Position numbers and translations under genes: made by a program. Below are positions 1 to 7,500 of a DNA stretch of 7,653 bases, in pieces. The notes beneath the pieces are model-generated. The model was not told the origin of the DNA, did not search any database, and saw nothing but the letters and a program-made list of their open reading frames with translations. This stretch comes from Bacteroidota bacterium (GTDB lineage: Bacteria > Bacteroidota > Bacteroidia > Bacteroidales > VadinHA17): the NCBI GenBank assembly GCA_012838685.1, contig DUOU01000142.1:1-7653 (forward strand), in the 5' to 3' direction. How positions within the stretch are numbered: position 1 is the stretch's first letter; each line of letters opens with the position of its first letter.

Positions 1-108
1 CAGTGGTTCGTTGAACTCGAAAACGATGGCGACGACTCTACAACCCAATTCTACGGCGTTGAAGAGAGCGCGAAATATCTGTTGTCGCGTTCTTTCGTAA
101 AAGCGTAA
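1..108 (+). CDS. C-terminal end of an unrecognised protein (5' end outside the window)
   Basis: Frame 1 is open from the first base and ends at a TAA at 106-108, giving 35 residues that begin QWFVELENDGDD and end LLSRSFVKA. The segment is soluble in character. It has an acidic stretch (ELENDGDD) followed by a probable amphipathic helix (VEESAKYLLSRSF). No membrane segment or cysteine is visible. A strong intrinsic terminator starts about 30 bases after the stop, which supports this being a true gene end. I do not recognise the family from so short a tail and assign no function. The terminator separates it transcriptionally from the kinase gene that follows. Confidence 0.7.
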   Translation, partial: QWFVELENDGDDSTTQFYGVEESAKYLLSRSFVKA

Positions 109-139
109 TCCAAACCGAAGTTTATTCTTCCAATATTTA

Positions 140-169
140 GCCGGCCGGAGAAATTCCGGCCGGTTTTTT
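140..169 (+). terminator. Rho-independent terminator of the upstream gene
   Basis: CCGGCCGG at 141-148 pairs with CCGGCCGG at 156-163. The A149-T155 pair extends this to a 9-bp GC-rich stem with a 5-base loop (GAAAT), and a run of six T follows at 164-169. A G-U pair (140 with 164) may extend the base. Position and orientation fit termination of the gene ending at 108. The stem is also symmetric, but the reverse direction lacks an equally good T run, so it acts mainly on plus-strand transcripts. Confidence 0.93.
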
Positions 170-277
170 ATTGTTCTCGTCATGGTTAGACCGGAACATC
201 TTTAATTTAACCATATTTTTTTCCCATCTTTATACAAAATTTTATCTCCTTAAAGAGTGAACTATCAGACTTCCAAT

Positions 278-1453
278 ATGAAAGATAATTCCTATTTTGC
301 CCCGGCGTTGCGATCCACCTCAGAAGAAATAATATCTGATAACCAACTAATTAATTTTCAAAAAGAGTTTTTAAGGGCATTTAATTCAATGGTCGGTGTC
401 AGCGCTATCTTAAACGCTAACCGCCAGATTGTATATTCAAACAGTGAGCTTCTCGAACTGCTTGGAGTCGATTCCATAGAGTCCATTCTTGGGAAAAGAC
501 CCGGAGAGGCCATCTCTTGCCTCTATTCCCCCGAAGAACCGTATGGTTGCGGAACCACCAGGTTTTGCGGTTATTGCGGAGCTGTAAACGCCATAATGGA
601 AAGTCAGAGAACAAACAAAAAGACGGTAAAGGAAACCCGTATCATAAGCATTATAAAGGGGAAGATGGTGAGTTGGGACTTAAGCATAACATCCATACCC
701 ATAACCCTGTCAGGCAAGGTGTTTTACATCCTCACATTAAAAGATATAAGTGATGAGAAAAGAAGGGCGGCACTCGAAAGGATATTTTTTCACGACCTGT
801 TGAACAGCGTTGGCGGCCTCAATGGTCTCCTCTCTATCTTGAAAGAGGTTGAAGATCCCGCGGAAAGAGACGAGATCATCAACATTTCCGAAGAGGTAAC
901 CAGGGATATTATCGAGGAAATCGTGATGCACCGTCAGATCAAGGCCGCTGAAAATGGAGACCTTCAGGTAAATATTGATTCCATTGACTCCCGCGAATTC
1001 CTGACCTCTACCATAAATAAGATCAGTTCCCACTCAGTAGGTAAAAACAGAGATGTTATTTTAGACCCTACAACTCCCGATTTCAATTTTGAAACCGATC
1101 GGATCCTCCTTAGCCGCGTAATAATAAACCTTCTCAAAAACGCTTTGGAAGCTACGGATGAAAACGGTTCTGTTTCGTTGGGAGCCGAAGATATGGGAGC
1201 CACCGTCAAATTTTGGGTAAAAAATGACAAGGTCATTCCTATATATGTTCAGGCACAACTGTTTCAACGTTCATTCAGCACCAAGGACAGTAGCAGGGGA
1301 ATTGGAACCTATAGCGTGAAACTGCTCACCGAAAACTATCTCAAAGGCAAGGTCAGTTTTGTCAGCAATGAAACAGACAAAACCGTCTTCAGCGTCGAGT
1401 TGAACAAAAAATGGCCGGAAGAGGCAACAACGACCAAAAACGATCCGGAATAA
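278..1453 (+). CDS. PAS-domain sensor histidine kinase with a four-cysteine cluster
   Basis: This is a probable ATP-dependent sensor kinase that autophosphorylates on His and passes the phosphate to an unidentified response regulator. No membrane segment is visible, so it is probably cytoplasmic. From the ATG at 278 (391 aa), a PAS-like domain covers about 32-156 and holds Cys81, Cys91, Cys97 and Cys100 (C-x9-C-x5-C-x2-C, within GCGTTRFCGYCGAVNAI). The dimerisation helix has His172 in FFHDLLNS, a variant H-box. The ATPase domain covers about 265-378, with N-box NLLKNALEAT (Asn284, Asn288), a reduced G1 region (VKNDKVIP in place of DxGxG), F-box LFQRSFSTK and G2 box RGIGTYS. These features agree with a known subfamily of PAS kinases, as I recall it. 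Start choice: a GTG at 257 would add 7 residues. I prefer the ATG because MKDNSYFAPA resembles the start of relatives, but neither start has a well-spaced Shine-Dalgarno. The gene stands alone after a terminator, with no regulator gene adjacent in the window. The inducing signal is unknown; redox or metal sensing by the cysteines is an inference. Confidence 0.9.
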   Translation: MKDNSYFAPALRSTSEEIISDNQLINFQKEFLRAFNSMVGVSAILNANRQIVYSNSELLELLGVDSIESILGKRPGEAISCLYSPEEPYGCGTTRFCGYCGAVNAIMESQRTNKKTVKETRIISIIKGKMVSWDLSITSIPITLSGKVFYILTLKDISDEKRRAALERIFFHDLLNSVGGLNGLLSILKEVEDPAERDEIINISEEVTRDIIEEIVMHRQIKAAENGDLQVNIDSIDSREFLTSTINKISSHSVGKNRDVILDPTTPDFNFETDRILLSRVIINLLKNALEATDENGSVSLGAEDMGATVKFWVKNDKVIPIYVQAQLFQRSFSTKDSSRGIGTYSVKLLTENYLKGKVSFVSNETDKTVFSVELNKKWPEEATTTKNDPE

Positions 1454-1458
1454 GGTTT

Positions 1459-4400
1459 TCATATTTGAGCGGCCTTCCTTTCGGTTGGGTTTTTATCCTG
1501 TTTCCGGTAGATAAACCAGTAAGCCAACGGGATAAAGAAGAGGCTGACAACGGTACCGAGCGACATACCACCTACCAAGGCCAAAGCCATAGGTCGTTGC
1601 AGCTCCGACCCCAGACCGGGACTGAACAACATGGGCAAAGTTGAGAAGATAGACGACAACGCCACCATTATGATCGGTTTCAGTCGGCGAGACCCTCCAA
1701 CATATATGGCATCAATCAGGCCCAGCCCCTCCGCTCTCAGGTTGTTCATCGTATCCACCTTCAAGATAGAGTCATTTATGATAACGCCCGACATAACTAT
1801 AAACCCTATCATGGTCATGATGTTTATGGTTCCCCCGCAAATCTTTATCAACAGCAGCGCTCCGGCGATATCGATCGGAATCTCGAGCAACACTATCAAC
1901 GGTTGGGTCAAGGACTCAAACTGGGCGGCCAAGATAAAATATAACAACGACAAGGCTATCAGCATGATCACCAGCATCTCCCTGAACATGCTCTGGCTCG
2001 TGATCAACGCTCCGCTAAAGTTCAGGTCTATGTTCTGGTCGGCGGCGAACATCTCCCTGATCTCGTTGGTAAGCTCTTTGGGCCTGTTGGTGGAGACATT
2101 CATATTAACCGGCACATACTCGCCGTTAACGCCTCCGACAATCAATTTATAATCATGCACCCTCTCGGCGCTTACCACCTCGCTGACAGGTATGGGCTGG
2201 CCCGACATATTTTCAACAAAATCAACCGAAAGCATCTCACCAACCTCCCTCGTTTTATCCGACAACACTATTGGCACCAACTCGTTGGAAGTACGGACAT
2301 CGCCAATATCTCTCTGGTTAAGGGATGTTTTGAGCTTGTTGTAAACCATTGAGGGGGTCAAGTCGTACAGCATCAGCCTATCGGGGTTCAACCTAACGTT
2401 TATCTTGTCTTCCAGCGCCGGGGGCGATATCTCCGCATCGGGCCATCTGGCCTGCATGGCGCTCACCATCCCCATCATCTGTTCCACCGGCGGCACCTGT
2501 TTCTCCTTCAGTAGGCTGACCTCAACGACCAGGGGAGTTTCCGAAGCGGAAAATATCTTTTCGAATATGTTTTGCTGCGCCTCGGCGCCCACCAAAGCAT
2601 CGGGATAAGTAGAAGTAACATATTCATAGCATCTCTCCCTTATCCCGTCCACATCTTTATAACTTTCCGCCTTAAAATAGACCTTAGCCTGGGTATAGGA
2701 CTGGTCGTAGTCCCTGTCAAAAAGGAACTGTTGTTCACCCACAAAAGTGTTGGTCTGCTTCACCATATCCTCACAAACGCTTATCATCTCCTTTACCCGT
2801 CCCAGGTTTTCGTCAAGGCCTATGTTTTCGTTCCAGTCCACGGTCACGAGCACCTCATCCTGCCGTACCTTGGGAAACCTCTCCTTCTCCATCTCAAAGA
2901 AAAGAAAGACCATGAGAACAATTGTGCCGACAAACGAAGCCAATATTGTCTTGCGATATTTGAAGAAGAAATCCATCCCCTTTTCGTATTTCTCCTCGAG
3001 ACGCTTAAAACTTATCTTCCGGATAAACTTGGTGAGCCTGTCCTCCTTGCCGCTACGGTAAAGCAGATAATACATGGTAGGCAACAGCGTGATACCTACA
3101 AGCAGGGAGACACCCTGGCCAATAACGATAGCTATGGCCTGATCGTAAAACAGCGCCCCGGAGATACCGCTGAGAAATATCAGAGGTATAAACACGGCGC
3201 AGGTCACCAATACGGACGATATCAGCGGAGTGACAACCTCGTTGGTTCCGCGAACGCAGGAGTCGATAAGCGACAAGCCCCTCTCCATCCACTGGGTTAT
3301 ATTTTCGGTCACAACAATTGAGTTGTCTATCATCATACCTATGCCCAGTATCAGGCCGGCCAGGGAGATGATGTTGATCGACAATCCCGTAACATAAAAA
3401 AACAGCAGACTGATTACCAATGTAGTCGGAATGCTGAAGCCGATTATAAAAGGTGATCTGCCATCCCTCAAGAAGAAAAACATCAGCAAGAAGGCCAGCA
3501 GGCCACCCACCAGTAAACTCTCTTTCAGGTTACTGATGGAATAGTCAAGCAACTCCGTCTGATCCTGCGATATCTCAAAGCTCATCTGGGGATAGTCGGT
3601 CCTAAAAACATCTATCAACTCCGCCATCTTCTCCTCAAGGTCGCCCATCTTGGCCGATGACTCCTTTATGATAGCCAGGGTGACGGCGCGCTGTCCGTTG
3701 GAATAATATTCGCCCCGGGGCGTTTTTTGGCGGCTCCCCACCTCGGCGACATCCGAGAGGCGCAACATCCTGTCGCCCGCCTTTATATAGATATCCCGCA
3801 CATCCTCCACCTGCCTGAGGTATGAGCTGAATTCAAGACTGTAGAGATATTTCCCATCTTTTACAAGTATACTCCCTATATTGATATTATTGGTCTCCAC
3901 CGCATTGGCAATATCGTTGTTCGTTATGCCAAGTGACCTCATCTTCGCCTCGTCGGGCATTATATAGATCTCCCTGCTCACTGTTCCGGTAATATCGGCC
4001 AGCCCCACCTCGGGAAGCTGTTCTATACGCTTGCGGATAACCGTCTCCGCGAAGGTGCTGAGTTCGGAGAACCTCTGCTCGCTCCCACCGCCCCCGGCAA
4101 CGGTTATGTTCAGCAAAAATACGGGTATATCGGTCGCACTGGCTTTGACTATGCGGGGCCGCTCAAGGTCTGATGGCAGGCCGACCATCGCGGCGTCAAT
4201 CTTCTCGTTGACCTCCATAAATGCCAGGTCGATATCGCTACCGTACTCAAAAGAGATCCTGATAATGGCGCTGCCGTTACTCGACTCCGACTCGATATCC
4301 TCCAGCCCCGGCACCTGGAGCAGGTTTCTCCGCAGAACACTGACAACAGTGTTTTCTATTTCCCGGGCACTGACATCGGGTCGGCTTATTGACACCGTGA

Positions 4401-4527
4401 TCTCCGGAATGTCGATATCCGGCAATAACGACACCGGCAACCGGCCCGAAGCCACAATCCCCAGCATCAGCAGAGCGGTAAATGTCATCAAAACAGCCAC
4501 CGGTCGTTTTATTATGAACCTTATCAT
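1459..4527 (-). CDS. RND efflux permease, second (complete) subunit of a tandem pair
   Basis: This is an inner-membrane, AcrB-like permease of the hydrophobe/amphiphile efflux type. With an adaptor and a TolC-type channel it would expel compounds from the periplasm and inner membrane. The product is 1022 aa, a normal family length. TM1 (about 8-28) follows MIRFIIKRPVAV. A periplasmic porter/docking loop precedes TM2-6 (about 338-489), TM7 is at 525-546, a second large loop follows, and TM8-12 lie at about 847-1007. TM4 carries GMMIDNSIVV, so Asp401-Asn402 stand where AcrB has Asp407-Asp408. TM10 has GVIINDSIL, with Asn918 at the Lys940 position and Asp919 next to it. Arg948 (RLKPIIMV) matches Arg971, and Val955 replaces Thr978. 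The TM4 motif is not the DGAVVMVEN type of CzcA metal pumps. The ATG at 4527 overlaps the stop of the preceding permease as ATGA and starts exactly at the conserved RND N-terminus. The frame stays open 38 codons further upstream, inside the other gene. Substrate is unknown. Confidence 0.95.
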   Translation of the reverse strand: MIRFIIKRPVAVLMTFTALLMLGIVASGRLPVSLLPDIDIPEITVSISRPDVSAREIENTVVSVLRRNLLQVPGLEDIESESSNGSAIIRISFEYGSDIDLAFMEVNEKIDAAMVGLPSDLERPRIVKASATDIPVFLLNITVAGGGGSEQRFSELSTFAETVIRKRIEQLPEVGLADITGTVSREIYIMPDEAKMRSLGITNNDIANAVETNNINIGSILVKDGKYLYSLEFSSYLRQVEDVRDIYIKAGDRMLRLSDVAEVGSRQKTPRGEYYSNGQRAVTLAIIKESSAKMGDLEEKMAELIDVFRTDYPQMSFEISQDQTELLDYSISNLKESLLVGGLLAFLLMFFFLRDGRSPFIIGFSIPTTLVISLLFFYVTGLSINIISLAGLILGIGMMIDNSIVVTENITQWMERGLSLIDSCVRGTNEVVTPLISSVLVTCAVFIPLIFLSGISGALFYDQAIAIVIGQGVSLLVGITLLPTMYYLLYRSGKEDRLTKFIRKISFKRLEEKYEKGMDFFFKYRKTILASFVGTIVLMVFLFFEMEKERFPKVRQDEVLVTVDWNENIGLDENLGRVKEMISVCEDMVKQTNTFVGEQQFLFDRDYDQSYTQAKVYFKAESYKDVDGIRERCYEYVTSTYPDALVGAEAQQNIFEKIFSASETPLVVEVSLLKEKQVPPVEQMMGMVSAMQARWPDAEISPPALEDKINVRLNPDRLMLYDLTPSMVYNKLKTSLNQRDIGDVRTSNELVPIVLSDKTREVGEMLSVDFVENMSGQPIPVSEVVSAERVHDYKLIVGGVNGEYVPVNMNVSTNRPKELTNEIREMFAADQNIDLNFSGALITSQSMFREMLVIMLIALSLLYFILAAQFESLTQPLIVLLEIPIDIAGALLLIKICGGTINIMTMIGFIVMSGVIINDSILKVDTMNNLRAEGLGLIDAIYVGGSRRLKPIIMVALSSIFSTLPMLFSPGLGSELQRPMALALVGGMSLGTVVSLFFIPLAYWFIYRKQDKNPTERKAAQI

Positions 4528-4540
4528 TTCTTGTCTCTTT
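4524..4540 (-). promoter_or_regulatory. ATGA stop/start overlap with an AAAGAG ribosome-binding site for the second permease
   Basis: On the minus strand the bases at 4527-4524 read ATGA. The ATG starts the second permease and the TGA (4526-4524) stops the first. An AAAGAG (4540-4535), similar to a Shine-Dalgarno sequence, sits 7 bases before the ATG. The arrangement fixes the start of the second gene and implies termination-reinitiation coupling, which would keep the two permeases near a fixed ratio. The overlap is directly visible; coupling is inferred from the arrangement. Confidence 0.8.
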
Positions 4541-7500
4541 TTGATGGGTTTTCTTTTTTCAACATCAAGGGCTGGTAAACGAACAGCCCTATCAAACTGA
4601 ATATCAATCCGGATATGGTAGCCGCCGCCAACGGAAACCAAAACCGCTCACTCTTCCCCGAAAGGAGGAACGGAACCAGACCGACAATCGTCGCCAGAAT
4701 AGTGAGATATATCGGTATTATCTTGCTGTTAAACGCCTTCATATAGGCCAACCTTTCCGGCATCGAAGGCCTCTTTCTTCTTATACTGTTATAGTCGCCT
4801 AATATGTACAGAGTGGCGTTGACGACGATCCCGCACAACAGGATCAGCGCCGCGAAGACCCCCTCATCGGCCGGTATCTTGAAAATATGGAAAACAAGGA
4901 AGACCCCTATGAACGAGAAGGGGATAAGGCAAATTACCACGAAAGGCTGGTAGAACGACTCCAGGAGTATGGCGCATATCACGTATATAACAAGGATAAC
5001 CAGGAAAAGCAAAAGGTAGTTTGCCTTCTCCTGATCCCATGAATAGATATGCTGACCGCTCTTCGCGGCGAATCCCAGCGGCAGAAGCGCCGAGGTCTCA
5101 TCTATATTCCTTTCAAGAATGGAACGGCCCAGTTCAGCATTCCCCACGAAAGAGTATCCAACCGAAACAATATACTGCTGGTCCTCCCTGACTATGTTGT
5201 TGTCGGTTATCTCCGACACCACATTCGAGAAATCCTTCAGCTTGACCGACTGGCCGGTGCGGGTAGCCATCGGAGTGTTGTTGAAATTCCAGTAGTCATA
5301 CTCCTCCGACTGCATGGAACGAACATTCACCGGCGCCGAAACCCCGTTGATAAAAGCGTTAAGGGCGAACGACGCGCTTCTGGAGTAGCGTCCGGCCTCG
5401 CTGAACGCGAATCTTACATCCGAACCCCTGTCGGCCAGAAAAAATTTGTCCATATCCAGCAGATTGCGGTAAACCTTTCGGTTCTGGTAGTACAGGTTCG
5501 TGCCGGCAAGGATATAGGCCTCCGGTATCCTACCCTTACCGCTTTCGATAAGCCTCTCCCTAAGATCCTCCGCATAGCCATAAAGGGCATCATAGTCATA
5601 TCCCGTGAGCATTATCGAGCTGGAGGTCATAAAATAGTTGCTATAGGTATTGTTGCTGAACGCCTGTCCCACCCCGGTAACCGTGGAGGCATAACTCCCG
5701 ATACCGTTCATATAATCCTCCACACGGTATTTCAACAAGAAAGGGAATATAGAAAAGTCATGTTCCGGATAAAAAGTTATGGAGACCGTGGCCCTTTCAT
5801 TATTGGGGATGGTAGTGGTGAACATATCTATCTCGCTATACGCCGCCAGCATATTTTCAAGTCCTATGCAGGTTGTGTTCATATCCTCAATGGGCAGACC
5901 CTCCTCGCTCAATATTATGGAGACATTCAACCGCGTACGTTCAACGCCGCCCGACCCTCCATAATAGCCGAACCTGCTGGCGGCTATCCTGTCGTTGAAC
6001 AACCTTAAAGAGCCCCCGAGCGCCTTGTTGACTATCGGTTTTATATCCTGAATATATTTTCTCTTGCCAAGGGTGTTGTTGTAAAACGCCTGGAACTTTG
6101 TCAGCTCCGTATTGTTTATGGTTCCATCCTTGGGGAGAGTATCGGGCAGGTAGAATACAGGCAAACCAAACGCGAGTATGGCAATAGCCACGAACCAGCC
6201 TTTATGGTTTATTACAAAATCTATCCGCTCCAGGTACCATCGGGAAAACCTTACCACCCTTCTCTTCCGTTTTATTGCCACGGCGCTATAAGTCGGAGCC
6301 AGTTTGATCTTGTCGAGCAACGCCGGGATGAACAATATAGCTATAAACAGCGACACAATAAGGTTTATGATCACAACCGCCGCGAAGTCGGTCAGCATCA
6401 CCTTCAGCTCCTCGCTCAGGAAGAAGATAACCACCAGGGCCCCCACCGTGGTCATCGTCGCCGCCACCAAAGAGACCCCCACCTGCCGGTTTTTCCTGTA
6501 ACGTATATGGTCGGTCATCACAATGGTGTTGTTTATGATGATGCCGAACGAGACGGTGATGCCGGCGAGGGAATAAAGGTGTATCTCCAGTTTGAAGATA
6601 TAGTAAAAAATAAAAGCGATGAATATATTGGCTACCAGGCTGATAGTTATGACAGCCAGGTATTTGAACTCCCGGCTTATAGCCAGGACAAACAGCAACA
6701 ACAGGATTACGGAGAGCACCGCCCGGTATATGTTTTTTGTTATCTCCTCCTTAAGATACACCGTATTATCGCTGGCGGTCATCATACTGTAGCCGCCGGG
6801 AAGCTCATCTTTAAGCTGATCTACAACCCGCTTGACCTCTTTGGCCACCTTGATATTGTTTACATTCCTTTCGGCGCTTACCGTTATGTTTATAGTGTTG
6901 AGCCCGTTTATACGGTAGTAGCTTGATGGCCTCTGATCCTTCAGCCTTACGTCGGCCACCTCAGCGAGATGTATTATCCTTCCCCCCACTTTTGCTATAG
7001 GTATCTCCTCCCACTTGAAATTGTCGGAATCGTTTCCCAGGAGGGTCATATAGGTCTTTTTTTCCGTGCCGTCAGTATCGATCTCAAGCGCGCCGCCAAG
7101 TTCGGTCTCCATCAGGTAGTTCCTGATGGCTCCGCTCACCATGCGGGGTTCAAGGCCGAGCGACCACATCTTATCCTGGTCGTACAACAGTTCCCACTCC
7201 CGCGGGGTAGCTCCATATATGCCAACATCATAAACACCGTCAACCATGGCTATCTCCGGTTTGACAACCGTCTCGGCCAGGGAGTAGATATAAGATGGGC
7301 TGGCGTTTCCGTTGAGCCGGAACGCGAGTATGGTTGTCCCTGCATCGTTGGAAGGCATATTCATGGTTATTGTGGGGTAAGAGACCCCTATCGGCAGATG
7401 TTTCCTCGACTCCCTGATCAGCGACGCTATCTCGAAACGCTTCATGCGGACATCGGCGTTCCGGTCGAACTCCACGGTTATTGTCCCACCCCCATTTCGG

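Noticed and set aside
206..236. Possible promoter for the kinase: TATACA at 231-236 with TTTAAC at 206-211
   Set aside because: The spacing is 19 bases and the upstream hexamer is poor. No clear Bacteroidota-type TAnnTTTG element is present either (TATTTTTT at 214-221 is only near). In AT-rich intergenic DNA this could be chance.
257..277. GTG at 257 as the kinase start
   Set aside because: It is possible, but the purine-rich AAAGA directly abuts the GTG with no spacer, and the following ATG at 278 gives a start (MKDNSYFAPA) that better resembles related kinases. It is kept only as an alternative.
1471..1500. Possible terminator for the kinase ending in GGGTTTTTAT
   Set aside because: The bases before the T run do not form a stem longer than about four weak pairs, and the stretch is coding sequence of the opposing permease.
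4528..4641. A longer N-terminus for the second permease, starting at a TTG at 4641
   Set aside because: The added 38 residues (including RLPALDVEKRK) lie within the coding sequence of the first permease and do not look like an RND N-terminus. MIRFIIKRPVAV from the ATG at 4527 does.
5049..6008. A 319-codon plus-strand open frame opposite the first permease
   Set aside because: It is antisense to well-conserved RND coding sequence, shows no recognisable domain, and has the composition of a shadow frame. Similar long plus-strand frames at 2572-3321, 1631-2152 and 6204-6926 were rejected for the same reason.
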